Below, in pieces: positions 23,963 to 41,700 of a DNA stretch of 64,000 bases (its first letter is position 1; every line of letters starts with the position of its first letter). This stretch comes from Thozetella sp. PMI_491 (taxonomy: Eukaryota > Ascomycota > Sordariomycetes > Chaetosphaeriales > Chaetosphaeriaceae), in assembly GCA_021432635.1 (NCBI GenBank), contig MU270015.1:2455757-2519756 (forward strand), in the 5' to 3' direction. The notes under the pieces are model-generated. The model saw only the letters and a list, made by a program, of their open reading frames with translations. It did no database searches and was not told the origin of the DNA. A program made the translations under genes and the position numbers.

Positions 23963-24502
23963 CTTTAGAATAGAAATCGAATGTGTAGGAGAAAGAGGTG
24001 AAAATTTGGAGTTCTGTGAATTGGCTACGGAAACTGTCTCTTAGAGGCGCCGAGGGACGATTGTCCGCACCTCTTTATACTTTCTACACACTCGCTTGAT
24101 TGATTTAACACGATAATGGAGCCGAGATAAATCGGTAGTATCGATTCAATTGTTCCACCTGCCACCGCGTCATGCACTGGCCACCGACGAGGAAAATAGC
24201 CTGGAGGTGAGCTCGATGAACGCGGCCCTGGAACTCACCGACACAAATACGATTTGAGGTTAGCGCCGTCTTGGTACGGTTTTGGGTTAGACCTCTCTGA
24301 AATACGATTTCAGGCTAGCTCCGTGGCACCAGCATGCGGTTCTTGTGCAACTGGCTTTGTAATCCGGCAGTTCGGGAACTAGCTGTTCAACCTTTGAGAG
24401 CAAAGCTTCCCGGCTCATAATCCGAGTGCATGAGCCCCGTTCTACACGATCCAACATTTGGGCGTAAGAGACTAAGCGAAGAAAGGGCCGTTTCGAGAAC
24501 AG
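23963..24502. promoter_or_regulatory. Divergent promoter between MDR reductase and Zn2Cys6 regulator
   Basis: 540 bp with no gene. Two 25-bp direct repeats lie at 24,245-24,269 and 24,300-24,324, 22 of 25 bases identical, 55 bp apart start to start. The core is AATACGATTT. They could be regulator-binding sites serving both genes. Confidence 0.55.
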
Positions 24503-25862
24503 ATGGAGAGAAAACGAAAGCCCCACTCCAAATCTCGTAAGGGGTGTGGCAATTGTAAGCTGAGGAAGATCAAGGTAAGCTGGACCCTGGGCAGGTAGCT
24601 GCCTTGACCTGTTTTGGCTGCGCCCTCCAGGTGTGCTAATCGGATGACTGCTCCGTCAGTGCGATGAGGCCAAGCCAACCTGCCAAAGATGTGCCGCCTT
24701 TGGCGTTTCCTGCAATTACATTGTCAAGGCCCCTGACCTGCAGCCGTCTGGCTATGGAGTCTTCTTCCTTGATATGCCCCTCAGAGACCAGCAGCTCGGC
24801 TTCGTAAACTCTTTTCTAGCCAGAGTGGACGACAGCTCGCGGACAAATGACTCAGCTTGCCAGCTTAGCACCGCAAATTTGGCAGTCCTCAACCGGTTTC
24901 ACCGAAGAACCAGCCTTACCCTAGGCACAGAACGCTCCCGGGGCGTGTACCAGAGCCAGTCAATCAGGCTCGCCTGCTCAGTAGGTTCCCTTCTTCATCT
25001 TTCCTACGCGATAGCTCTAAACTCAACTGTTACCGGGTCATAGCATCGGTTTTTCCTGCACGCAGCCTTGGCTTTCACCATGATGCACGACCGATACTTG
25101 CTGAATTGCCTGGACACGACAATTTCCACGGAAGAAGTGTATCATCGCCATCAAGGGCTGGCATTGTTTAGTCAAAAGCTCTCAAAGCCGAAGTCGCTTA
25201 CTTCCTCTGAGCGTGATGCGCTCTGGGTCACCTCTTATATGCTTGCAATCATTTCGCTCGCATCCATTGACTCGACTAAGCCCGAGGAAGCATGGCCACT
25301 TAAACCTTCCTCACATGACGATCTTGATTGGCTACACATGGTGGGTGGGAAGAGGGAAGTCTGGAGGATCGCCGATCTCACGCGGCACGACAGCGTCTTT
25401 CACCTCCTCGTGACAGAAAAGTTGGATGAAGGGGAGTTCTGGGCGGTCAAACCGTCGCATCAAGAGCTGGAATTCCTTCCTGGAGAGTTCCTTGAGCTTC
25501 TTGGACTCTCCGAGAAGCAAGAAAGGTCAACAAGTCCGTACTATACAACAGCGTTAGCCATGTCGGATGTCATGGGTCTGAAATGCAACCAAAAGAGCGT
25601 CCGCCGCTTCGTCCCTGTACTCTTTGAGATGGCCGGAGAGCCCCGCCATCTCTTGGAGAGAAAGGAGCCTGGTGCTTTGCTGCTCCTCGCTTACTGGCAC
25701 GCGAAGATCGCAGAGTATCGGCAGTGGTGGATTTGGCGGAGAGCTGTACTCGAGTGCCAGGCCATATGCATCTACCTGGAACGATTTCACCCTCAACTGC
25801 CGAATCTCCAGCGAATGCTTCATTTTCCCAAGTCGGCGTGCGGACTTATTGTGCCCACGTAG
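24503..25862 (+). CDS. Zn2Cys6 transcription factor, UPC2/sterol-regulator-like layout
   Basis: Exons 24503-24574, 24660-24980 and 25044-25862 give 403 residues. The zinc cluster starts at residue 14: GCGNCKLRKIKCDEAKPTCQ then RCAAFGVSC, six cysteines spaced C-x2-C-x6-C-x6-C-x2-C-x6-C, split by the first intron as in many relatives. The second intron (63 bp, a multiple of three) contains an in-frame TAG, so an unspliced reading would look truncated. Splicing yields LACSHRFFLHAALAFTMMHD, a motif typical of UPC2-like regulators. The C-terminal half is the usual helical regulatory domain. It is divergent from the MDR reductase and upstream of the GH31 gene, either of which could be its target. 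Confidence 0.85.
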
Positions 25863-26478
25863 TATTCAGTTATCTAGAGTATTGTAAGCCCATCAAAACC
25901 TTGACCTTTAAACATATAGCAGCCCCTCTCACGCACGTTCTTGCGCGAGCCGATCCCGCCGCTTGGCACTCTGTAAATACCTGCTGGGAAATGTATAGCG
26001 CCTTTTGTCCCGTGATAGAAAGCACAGCTCCATTGGAATTTTTTCAGCGGCTCTTGGATTTTGATTCGTGCGCATGGCGACCTGGAGAACGCCGCTAGTG
26101 CCTTGGCACTCCGGTGGGGGTCTCAGGCACTCCGGCGGGGTTTTGGAGTGGTATTAGCCCCCCCTGAACCTGCGCAGCGATCCCGGCGGGGATCCTCTCG
26201 GCTTACACAGGGCCCCGTTCCAACCTCGAGAATATGAATGGAACCCGACGGGGACGCAATAACTGAGCTGGATAGGGCTTATCTGGCGTCAGCGGGAATG
26301 TGCCTATGGGGGCGCTAGGAGCCCGATGCCGGCGGAAGAGATAAGTGTGCCACTGCGGTTGTTCATAAGTACCAAGCCAACGCCCAAAGGCACTGTAGAT
26401 GGATGGGTAGTTATTTCTGAGCTAGTTATTTCTGAGCTTTTCTGTAGACATCGCAGGGCCACGATACATGACAATAAA
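25863..26478 (+). promoter_or_regulatory. Promoter of the GH31 gene with repeated CTCCGGYGGGG elements
   Basis: CTCCGGTGGGG lies at 26,109-26,119 and CTCCGGCGGGG at 26,130-26,140. Both sit inside a 15-bp direct repeat GGCACTCCGGYGGGG spaced exactly 21 bp, two helical turns. A related near-palindrome with GATCCCGGCGGGGATC is at 26,179-26,194. Each element holds two overlapping SYGGRG (CreA-type) hexamers in opposite orientation, and also a CGG triplet as read by Zn2Cys6 factors. An exact 15-bp tandem duplication TAGTTATTTCTGAGC is at 26,408-26,437. The same 11-mer recurs upstream of the MFS gene. Confidence 0.6.
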
Positions 26479-28537
26479 ATGCTCTCGGATCAGGGAGGTC
26501 GTTTAGTCTACCGCTACGATGCCGAGGAAGTATGGGTAGAAGCTTGGGGCGAGAATTCCCTCAGAGTCAGGGCCACCAAGACGGCGCATATGCCCGTTGA
26601 AGACTGGGCGTTGCAGAAGCCAGCCCCCGCTGCCACTGATATATCGATACTGCCCGATTCGGCCTCAATATCCTGTGGAAAGATAAAAGCTGTGATTACC
26701 AAGCAGGGAAAGCTCTCCATCTACAACAGCAACGGAAACATTCTTCTTGAGGAGTATACCCGAAACCGCCGGGATCTGCTGGATCCCAAATGCAGCGCTA
26801 TCGAGGTAGAAGCCCGAGAGTTCAAACCGATTCTGGGGGGGGACTATCATCTGACAACCCGTTTCGAATCTCTTGATCCAAAGGAGCAGATATTCGGAAT
26901 GGGCCAGTACCAACAACCGTCCCTTGACCTGAAAGGCCACGACCTCGAGCTTGCGCACCGGAATTCCCAATCAAGCGTCCCCTTCGCCCTCTCATCACGA
27001 GGTTACGGTTTCTTGTGGAACAACCCTGCCATCGGTCGTGCCGTGCTCGGCAAGAACACCATGAGTTTTGAAGCATTCTCGACAAAAGTGATGGATTATT
27101 GGGTCGTTGCCGGGGACACTCCAGCGGAGATAGAGGAAGCTTATGCCAAGGCAACTGGAACTGTTCCCATGATGCCCGAATTCGGACTCGGATTCTGGCA
27201 GTGCAAGCTACGCTACCAGACGCAGAACGAGCTACTTGAGGTCGCCCGGGAATACAAGAGACGAAAGCTCCCTATAGATCTGATCGTTATTGACTTCTTC
27301 CACTGGCCTAAGCAAGGCGAGTGGAAATTTGATCCAGTGTACTGGCCGGATCCAGGTAAGCCCGGGTGGCCCGAATCAGGTGTAAGTTCATGTACGGAAA
27401 GGGCGCTGACATGCTGCTACAGACGCAATGGTTAGAGAACTTGAGGAGATGAAGATCGAGTTGATGGTGTCTATCTGGCCGACGGTGGACAAAAAGTCGG
27501 AGAATTACCATGACATGCTTGAGATGGGGTACCTCATCCGCGTGGACCGTGGCGTACGCACAGGATTGGACTTCGAGGGCGAGACCATTCACTTCGATGC
27601 AACGAACCCGGCTGCCCGGAAGTACGTCTGGTCGAAGGCAAAAGACAACTACTACTCGAAAGGAATCAAGGTATTTTGGCTCGACGAGGCAGAGCCAGAG
27701 TACACAGCCTACGACTTCGACAACTATCGGTACCATCTTGGCCCCAACCTGGCTATTGGCAATATATATCCCCGAGAGTATGCGCGTGCCTTCTACGAAG
27801 GGATGGAGGCCGAAGGCCAAGGCAACATTGTGAACCTTGTCCGCTGCTCATGGGCTGGGGCACAGAAGTACGGGTCTCTGGTGTGGAGCGGGGACATTGC
27901 CTCCTCGTGGGCGAGCTTCCGGAACCAGTTGGCCGCCGGGCTCAACATGGGCATCGCCGGCTTTCCCTGGTGGACCACCGACATAGGGGGCTTTCACGGC
28001 GGAGATCCGAATGATGCCCACTTCCGAGAGCTATTCGTCCGCTGGTTCCAGTGGGGTGCGTTCTGCCCCGTTATGAGGCTACACGGGGATAGAGAGCCCC
28101 GACAGCCTCAGCAGGGCACAACCGGAGGAGCGAGCTGCTTCAGTGGCGCCGCCAACGAGGTTTGGTCATACGGGCCTGAGGTATATGAGATCTGCAAGAC
28201 GTACATGCTGATTCGTGAGGAGCTACGGGACTATACGCGAGGGCTAATGAGGGAGGCTCATGAGCGAGGCACTCCGGTGATTAGGCCCTGCTTCTACGTG
28301 TTCCCGTATGATGCGGCCTGTTGGGAGATCGAAGAGCAGTATATGTATGGGGACAAATATCTGTGTGCTCCGGTGATGAAATTTGGTCAGCGGAAGATCA
28401 AAGTGTATCTCCCGGTGCTTAAGAGTGGTACCTGGAGTTTGTTAAACGGGCATGAAATATACACTGGAGGATCAGAGGTCGAGGTAGATTGTCCACTTGA
28501 GACAATGCCCGTATTTGTTAAGCAGGAGGCAACCTAA
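26479..28537 (+). CDS. GH31 alpha-xylosidase-like glycoside hydrolase, cytosolic
   Basis: Exons 26479-27355 and 27423-28537 give 663 residues. I start at the ATG at 26,479 (MLSDQGGRLVYRYDAEEVWV) because the upstream in-frame text lacks family resemblance. Order: an N-terminal beta-sandwich, then FGMGQYQQ and the (beta/alpha)8 barrel with DFFHWPKQGEWKFDPVYWPD. The catalytic nucleophile Asp is in KVFWLDEAEPEY, and the general acid Asp is in LVWSGDIASSW. The WLDEAEPE form resembles Xyl31A-type alpha-xylosidases rather than alpha-glucosidases. No signal peptide is seen, so it should act inside the cell on imported alpha-xylosides such as isoprimeverose. Its promoter shares elements with the MFS gene 5.4 kb downstream. 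Confidence 0.88.
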
Positions 28538-28579
28538 GTCAAATTGCGCAAAGCAGCTCGAAATGAAGCTTAAATATGT

Positions 28580-33921
<5,342 letters not shown>

Positions 33922-35674
33922 ATGGCTAGCCACGATGAAAAGTCCCATGCCGTGGAGCAGGAGAATGCTCCCCCGAGCACGGCAAAAGACACCATACTAG
34001 CCCAGCAGGCGGCCGAGGCCGAGCACGCCCTCACTTTCGCGGCAGCAATACGCAAGTACCCCAAGGCAGTCATTTGGTCGGTTCTTCTTTCCACTTGCAT
34101 CATCATGGAAGGATACGACATTGTCTTGATGTCCTCCTTCTTCGCCCAGCCAAGCTTTTCCAAGCGCTTTGGGGACTACGATCCAGGGACGGACTCATAT
34201 CAGATTTCGGCATCTTGGCAAAATGGCCTGTCCAACGCCGTGAGCGTTGGCACCATCGTTGGGGCGTTTGCGAATGGCTATTTTACTCACAAATTTGGCT
34301 ATCGGAAGGTCTTGCTTGCCTCCCTGGCTCTCATTGTCGCCTTTATATTCATTTCCTTCTTTGCACCTAATCTCGCTGTTTTACTTGTCGGCGAATTCCT
34401 CTGTGGTATTCCCTGGGGTGTGTTCGCGACTATGGTACGTTTTCTCTCTCTGGCACAAATGCGGATTCTCGTAGACAGGATGATCGCAAAACCTCGGAAT
34501 CATGCCCGTCCTACCATCCAGCTCGTTTATTCCCTACGCTATACTGTCGTCGACGTGACCGATTGCTGACTCGGGGCGGAACCAGGCCCCCGCATACGCT
34601 TCGGAGGTGTGCCCCATGGCCTTGCGAGGCTACCTGACCGTCTACGTCAACCTCTGCTGGGCACTTGGCCAGTTGATCTCCGCTGGGGTCCAGGCTGGAT
34701 TTTCTAATAACGATACTGAGTGGTCATATCGCGTTCCGTTCGCCATTCAGTGGGCATGGCCTGTTCCACTCTTTATTGTCCTCTGGTTGGCACCAGAGTC
34801 ACCCTGGTACTATGTGCGGAGAGAAATGTACCCAGAGGCCGAGAGGAGCCTCGCTCGACTCTCCTCGGCCAACGAGAACCACAAACAAACGCTGGCCATG
34901 ATGGTTCATACCAACGATCTAGAGCAGTCAATTACCTCTGGGACTTCCTACTCGGATTGCTTCCGCGGCATCGACCGGTATCGGACCGAGATTGCGTGCA
35001 TGGCATTCGCTGCGCAGCCTTTTTGTGGTTCGGCTATGGGAGGGACGCCGACCTACTTCTTCGTCCAAGCGGGACTGCCAACGTCTATCTCATTTCAGAT
35101 GTCGGTTGGTGGGCTCGGCATTGCTTCGGTCGGAACCATCATCTCCTGGTTCCTCATGACTCGTTTCGGTCGCCGTACTCTGTACCTCTGGGGCCTGGGA
35201 TTGCTAACGCTCATCCTCTTGCTAGTCGGCTTCATCAGCGTCGGGGCTCCGGATTCTACCGCCGGGAATTACGCTCAGGCGTCCATGATGCTCCTTTGGC
35301 TGTTGGTATACTACATGACGGTTGGTCCAATCTGCTATGCAATTATCAGCGAGGTCTCGTCGACGCGCCTACGCAACAAGACCGTATGCCTCAGCCGCAT
35401 CGCATACTACATCGCACAAATCATCTGCAACGTCGTCAATCCGTACATGCTGAATCCGACTGCCGGAAACTGGCGGGGTAAGACTGGATTCTTCTGGGGC
35501 GCGTGGGCCTTTCTCTTCATGGTGTGGACGTGGTTTCGCCTGCCGGAGACGAAAGATAAGACGTATGAGGAATTGGATATATTGTTTGCGCGCCACGTCA
35601 AAGCCCGCGAATTTTCATTGTACAGGGTGGATGCTTACGCGGAAGGGGAGGAGAGCTTGATGAAACGGAAGTAG
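33922..35674 (+). CDS. MFS sugar transporter, alpha-glucoside permease type
   Basis: Exons 33922-34434 and 34586-35674 give 533 residues with 12 predicted membrane helices. The N-terminal MEGYDIVLMSSFFAQPSF and FGDYDPGTDSYQIS follow fungal maltose/alpha-glucoside permeases. Sugar-porter signatures are present: APESPWYYVRR in the central loop, RFGRRTLYLWG and PETKDKTYEELD at the end of helix 12. It should import an oligosaccharide by proton symport. Because it shares promoter elements with a cytosolic alpha-xylosidase, an alpha-xyloside such as isoprimeverose is a reasonable guess; maltose-like sugars are the family default. The 151-bp intron is the longest in the window. Confidence 0.9.
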
Positions 35675-35976
35675 GCCCCATTCGGCCCTTAGTGGACAAA
35701 TAGTACCGAGGTACCTTGCATGGAGGCTTGCTCTATAGTCCCAGATAAGCGGATGCACCGAAAGGGCAAATAAGCTAGTCCTATAGGCGGGGGCGCCGAA
35801 AACCACATTATTGATGCGCTCCTGACCCGCTAATTACATTCCGACACTCTGTTCTCGCCGCCTCAAACCCAATTCCACCTCTGCCGCTCCCTCCAGCAAG
35901 AACGACACCCTATCCGCAGACTTTCCGTAGTTCGAAATCGATAGCGCCACTGCAATCTCTTCTCTCGGACTGGAAA
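35675..35976. other. Short intergenic spacer
   Basis: 302 bp between the MFS stop and the F-box/ankyrin ATG; it presumably holds the 3' end of one gene and the promoter of the next. No motif was recognised. Confidence 0.5.
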
Positions 35977-38142
35977 ATGACAGGAGACCTTGCTAGTGGT
36001 CTCAGCAAGCTAGAGCTTCTCCCAACAGAAGTTCTCGGTCGAGTTATCGATGATCTCGACGTCTCGCGCCATTCTGATCTCACTCGGCTGTTGAGATCTA
36101 GCGGATTCTTGAAGCAGCGCCTCGAACCTGAGTTATACTCGCGCACCGACGTCCAACATCAGGCGATGCGATGGGCCTGCATTTCTGGCAACACCGACAT
36201 CATCCGGCTGCTATTGGTCTCATACCATATGCCGCCCAGCACCGTTCAGTTTCTGAATCTTTGTCCCCGCTCAACCGAACCTGAAATTGATAATAACGAC
36301 GTCGCTACGATCGCCGACCAAGATGATGCACGGCGAACTCTGCACGTGTCTACCCTCTACTTAGCAGCCAAACATCAACATGCCCGAGCCTTCAAGCTTC
36401 TCTTGGAGCTTGGGGCACGTTTGGACGATCCTTCTCTACAACTCAAAAGATCCGAGAATTTGGTCCAGGTTCGGCAACTGGTTAATTGCATCTTCTCGCG
36501 AGGAACCATCCGCGAAGCTCCAGATCTTGCCCGATCTTATTTCCAGTTCGGCCTCGACTTGCAGGCTAAGGCAGTTGGCCAAGGCCCAGATATATATTGG
36601 CCGCTAATCCGGGCAATCAAGGCAAATGCACCCGAAGACATAATTCAAGCTCTCTTAGATCGTGGTGCCTACCCGTCTGGTCAAGTGTACGGTCACTTCG
36701 GATATAAAGAATGCATCACCCCCTTGTCCGCCGCAGTTCTCGCCAACTCGCCAAACATATTTCGTCTCCTTCTCGCCTTTAGGACCGAGGAAGTTAATGG
36801 CCGAGATCTAATTAAACCTTCACGACGTGCCCTCCATCGCCCTGTCTTCGCATGCGCCTATGCGCTCGCAGTTGCACCAAGTCCGGAAACGCATGCTTCT
36901 GTCGTGGCAATGCTGCGGCAGTGCGTCGAAGCAGGCGCAGATCTGAACGCAGTGTCGCCCTTACTCGGGACGAAGAGGTCTTCTTTGCGTACCGGAGAAA
37001 GACATAAAGAAGGATGGCAGTGGCTTCGAATCGATGAGTACTACAATGCGACTGCGCTGCACCTCTTCCTGAGCTCGGTCACAGCATGGGAGAGGATACC
37101 TAAATACAAGAACGTGGGCACTCCGGAAGAGGGCCGAGGAGGTATATCAACAGTTGATAATCCCAAGTGGAAAATGACGAAGACGGCCGAACCTGAGCCA
37201 GTTGACGGTCTACGTGCCCTCATCGCCCTTGGAGCTATCCCGAATCCCGCGAATGCCGAATCGGACACTTCCATGACGAAGGAGGAAAAAGCACCTCGGA
37301 CACCTTACGGGCCGTTGATGCACTGCCGGTCGCTATCCCCTCTTGAACTCCTGCTCGAGAAATGGGGAACCTACACACTGGCGGCCTATCCATCCTGTGT
37401 CTCCATTGTAGAGAAGCTCCTGTCTGCCGGTGCCGCCAAAGATTCTCAGGAGTTTCTTCTCTGCAAATACACCATCCCCATCCAAAGTGCGTACACCGCG
37501 ATTAAGATGGGAGCAATTGTCGGCGCACGGAACCTAGCGGGACTGCTTGTGAAGGACGTACCTTTCGCTGAGGCAAGCCGTGTTCTCTTCGTCTATGTGG
37601 TGACGCTTGTGCGCAGCGAGTATATACTCGGTTTAGCAAGCCGAAGAGTGATCGAAGGGCTTGTGGACTGTCGGGGCGCGGACGTGAATAAGAGGTTCAG
37701 CCCGAGTATTGCTGGAATCGATGATGAAGACAGCGAGGACGGTGATATGAGTGAGGGGGGTACAGAGGGGGATACGGAGCAGGGGCATCGGAAAGAAGAC
37801 GGAAAACAAGACGACGAGACAGCATTGCACCATACATGCTGGGTAATAAATCGTCTCGAGAAATTGGACGGCCGCGACTGGTTAGGGTATTCAGCGGACA
37901 GTCGTTCGCCGAATCATCGGCGAAATATCCTCCGGTTGCTGCTCAGCAAGGGGGCGGATCCAGGAATCCTAGTCAGCGGTAAAACAGCCGCTGATGTGCT
38001 TTTGGACGGTTTAGAAGAATTAAGCGAGGACTCCCAAGGCTACCTGTTTAGTTTGGCAGGCCTGGTCCGAGGCGAGGATAAAGAGCCCGTGATGATCTTC
38101 AATACATGGACAGATGGTTGGGATGCTTGCGTGGTGAAATGA
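35977..38142 (+). CDS. F-box/ankyrin-repeat protein
   Basis: Single exon, 721 residues, from an ATG in a good Kozak context (AAAATGAC). An F-box-like start (KLELLPTEVLGRVIDDLDVS) precedes degenerate ankyrin repeats: MRWACISGNTDIIRLLLVSY, TLYLAAKHQHARAFKLLLEL, TPLSAAVLANSPNIFRLLLA and others up to NILRLLLSKGADPG. An acidic insert lies at about residues 580-610 (DDEDSEDGDMSEGG). Such proteins often serve as substrate adaptors for SCF ubiquitin ligases and are greatly expanded in filamentous fungi. No partner can be named. The coding sequence is intact. Confidence 0.82.
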   Translation: MTGDLASGLSKLELLPTEVLGRVIDDLDVSRHSDLTRLLRSSGFLKQRLEPELYSRTDVQHQAMRWACISGNTDIIRLLLVSYHMPPSTVQFLNLCPRSTEPEIDNNDVATIADQDDARRTLHVSTLYLAAKHQHARAFKLLLELGARLDDPSLQLKRSENLVQVRQLVNCIFSRGTIREAPDLARSYFQFGLDLQAKAVGQGPDIYWPLIRAIKANAPEDIIQALLDRGAYPSGQVYGHFGYKECITPLSAAVLANSPNIFRLLLAFRTEEVNGRDLIKPSRRALHRPVFACAYALAVAPSPETHASVVAMLRQCVEAGADLNAVSPLLGTKRSSLRTGERHKEGWQWLRIDEYYNATALHLFLSSVTAWERIPKYKNVGTPEEGRGGISTVDNPKWKMTKTAEPEPVDGLRALIALGAIPNPANAESDTSMTKEEKAPRTPYGPLMHCRSLSPLELLLEKWGTYTLAAYPSCVSIVEKLLSAGAAKDSQEFLLCKYTIPIQSAYTAIKMGAIVGARNLAGLLVKDVPFAEASRVLFVYVVTLVRSEYILGLASRRVIEGLVDCRGADVNKRFSPSIAGIDDEDSEDGDMSEGGTEGDTEQGHRKEDGKQDDETALHHTCWVINRLEKLDGRDWLGYSADSRSPNHRRNILRLLLSKGADPGILVSGKTAADVLLDGLEELSEDSQGYLFSLAGLVRGEDKEPVMIFNTWTDGWDACVVK

Positions 38143-38749
38143 TTTGTCATGGGTTGTTTCTTGTCTCATTCCTTGATCTACTGTGTATTTATAACATAGC
38201 TAGTTAAAAAAAAATAAAAAATTTCTCCGCGGTAATTAAAAAGCTAGCGTCTTCAAATTTACCGTCATTGTTGATCCCAAAATCAAGCAGCTCGGATACA
38301 GGGTGCTTCTAGGGCTAGCAACGACCCAAAAACGCTAACAATGAGCCAAAAAAAAGGCCAATAAATAGGTATCCAAAGGCGGGCCCGTAGGCGTACCTAC
38401 TGGCCTTCGGATCATAGATGGGCTAGATTGCGTGTTACAATAGTGTTACGAGGCCTAAGGAGACCTAAGGCCGGCTGGCCCGGCGCTGTGCGTCACGAGT
38501 GCGATGGACAGTAGAGATGCGAAGTTCCTAGTGCTTTTATTCCACGGCGGGACATATTCTAAGGCTAGAACAATAAGAATTAAATCAAGAGATTGGTTAT
38601 CATGAGCCATTATGGTGTGCCGAACGGAGTACGGGTTATTCCACAGCGAGGCAAACAGCAGAGACGCCATCAACAAAAAGCTCATTCCTTTCTATCAGAC
38701 TACAAAAAAACCGGTCCCTTGATAAGGTCTAACGTCTTGTGGCACTACC
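38143..38749. other. Intergenic spacer between convergent genes
   Basis: 607 bp containing A/T-rich 3'-end sequence (poly-A runs near 38,205-38,220). No gene is seen. Confidence 0.55.
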
Positions 38750-41700
38750 TCACATCGTCCCCATTATTCCAGCCATAAGGAGGTCACGCGACTCCCCGTG
38801 AAGCAGCGCGTCAACTTGAAGCTCCCTCTTGGCGGGCAAGCTACAGGTTGCGCCCTTGCTCTTGATATCATCCACGATATCAAGCTTGTCCTTGACCTTA
38901 CCCAGCCCCTTCACATCGTCTGCACTCATAGCCCTCCTGATGCTAGCAGCCTTTGCGATAGCAGCAATGTCCATAATGGCTAGCGGGGCTGTGATCAGGC
39001 TGAAGATTTCCAGCGGAGCGTTCCCTTTGTTGTTCACGACGTTATAGATGTCCATAGCTGAATCACCAGCAGCTCCAATCAATGCAGCAATGCGGGAAAT
39101 CCCGGCCAGGGCCGCCACCTCGCCGGCGATCTCGCCGGCAATGGGGATGAAAAAGAAGATGGCAGAGAGGAACCCAAAGATGATAGCCATCATCTTCTCA
39201 TGGTCAATCTCGTTAGCTACATCCACAACCTGGTTCATACCATCTATAGCGTCCGATATCATGAATATTGGAAGGGAGAGAGCATCGACGAGGTCGTAGG
39301 GGTCGCCTTCGTAGTCGCCAGTAGTGACCTGGCTAATAGCGTCGTCGAAGCCATCGCCCCGGAGGTCTGTCAAGCTATTATATGCCTTGGAAACAGTATC
39401 CTTGGGGTTCAGCACGTCGTCCTTTCCGTAATTCTTCGGGCCATAGATTCTTAAGCAAATACCGGTTAGTCCGTTTCAGAATACACCATTTCAGGGGAAA
39501 AGGGGTGGTAAAAAGGGGGACAGATCCTACCCGATATCCCAGTTCTGCTGACGGCATTCTGCCCAAGTATCACTGGGGGCACACTCCGAATGGTTAATGT
39601 CTGTAGGTGCTAGATTGTCTTGCGAGATACCTGTCTCCGAGTAGATATCGGCAAAGAACTGGTCCGCATTCTGAGGGGGTAGCGTCCAGTATACCGTATC
39701 GACGATCGGGTCGCCTTGCCCCAGGCCACGTTTGGAGTAATCAGGAGGGCACGGCTCGGACACATTCTGAAATACCGTGTTGATCTCACTAGAGACTTCA
39801 TGTTAGAATGGAAAACTCGCAAGGGAAGATGGGAGAAGCATGGCGCACTCTAGCACACCGCAGCCGTTTGTTGGCGGCGGAGGGCGATCACGCTTTAGCT
39901 TTTTTGTGGGGCTCTTGCAGCAATCGCCGTCGAAGCAATAGGTGCACGAGCCGGCTAACCCGTCACCCTGCTGAGAGCATTTGTCGCAGCCTGAATTTAC
40001 GTTAATTTCACGCACCTCGTCTGATAGGACCGGGTGGAACACGGATCGGGGCAGACTTACAGAGTCCCTCCTCGCTCACGACGCAAGTGAAGTACTTGTT
40101 GCCGTTATCCCGTATGAAGGTGTCCACCTGCTTCGAAGCGCCGCCTACGACGGCACCCGAATATGTATCGAACTTGCCGTCGTACCCGTTCTTCATCAAG
40201 TCGTCGTATGCCGTCATCGATGCAGTCAGGTTTGCCTGGAGAAATTGCAAGAGATACTGAGCCGTGCAGTGGTCGGGGATGCTCCCGTCGGCATTCATGG
40301 CCTCGAGCGACGCGTAGGTCGCGGAAGCGCAGTCGCCCCAGCCGATGTCACCTGGAGGGAGATAGTCGGTATCATCATCCTGCGTAGTGGGGTCGAAGTC
40401 GGTATCGAAGCTCTGGAGATCGACGGCCCAATCGATGGTGCCGGCGAAGTTCAAGGATTGCCAGAAGCCTCGACGGGAGCTCCTGGTGCTTGGAGACATG
40501 AATGCCACCCACTGTCCATCTAAAAGGCAAAGTCACGTTCAGCGTTTGCATTCTGTCCCACTCCCTTATGGAGAAACTCACTGTTCCATGTCATGATATC
40601 CGAGTTGGAATCGGTATCGTACCACGTCTTAGCATTGTCGGCTGTATCCAGCAACGTGTAGATCTCCCCGTTGGAGATGTATCCGGCTGTGCCCGTGCAG
40701 ACACCTTCTTCTGCGGTGGAATGATCACGATCACCCGTGAAAGCGCACATAGGGCCACTGCAGGTAGGATCGGCCATACCAAACGATCTTCCATAGCTAG
40801 ACTCCCCCACAAAGATTTTATTTGAAGGGACACCAGCTTTGGTTACTGCAAACATCTATATCAGCTTGATTTCCGTTAATACGGTTGGAGCATGGCATGG
40901 AAGGATTACTCATTGAAAGAGCCAATTCGGTTTCCGTTAGGTTAACTGGAGTCTACATGTCAACAACACGGCCTTGATAGCCGAGTAGCCAGTACTGCAA
41001 AGAGTAAACTTACCGTGGCTACGGAGGCAATTGCCAGCGGGGCAGCCGTCAATCGAATACTGGTTTCCTGCATCCCATTGGCCGTGAAGATCGTACGTCA
41101 TGTAGACGATGTAGTCGAGAGAATCAGACATCAGTTCAATTGGGAATGCTTTAAGATACCAATAGGATGCGGGAGCAGCGATCGACAAGCTCATTCCCGC
41201 TGGCAGTTTTCTCCTCAGACTGATGAGAAACTTGAGATAGTTCGGACCATCGGTTTCTAGTCCAGGAGGAATCCCCTCAATGGAATCAGGTGCCTTCCGG
41301 TAACAGATTAGCTACTGCCGGCCGTGGTGAAAAACGGGGAAAGGACGTGGTGACTCACACCGGGGTATTCCCAGTCAAAATCAACCCCGTCAAGGATATT
41401 GTCGTTCAAGAAGTTGACAATGTTTGTCACAAAGGTATCTCGATTATCAGGAGACATTGCGTCACGTAGGACATTGTCTTTGGTACGAATTAGCCACAGC
41501 ATCCTAATGCTAGAGGTGTCCGATGGAACATACATGTATCGGCGCTGGTTGAATACCCCCAGCCTCCGAACGAGATGATTCTCTTGACGTTACTCAGCTT
41601 GAGAAAGCTATCCCACTGCTTGTAGGTGTCGTTGATTGATGGTTTAAAGCTTGAGTCGAGAGTGCCGAACGCCCAGTGGATATGAGTATACGTGCCATCA

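Noticed and set aside
25041-25043. Premature TAG in the UPC2-like regulator
   Set aside because: It lies inside a 63-bp intron (24,981-25,043) with good GT and AG ends; splicing restores a conserved motif.
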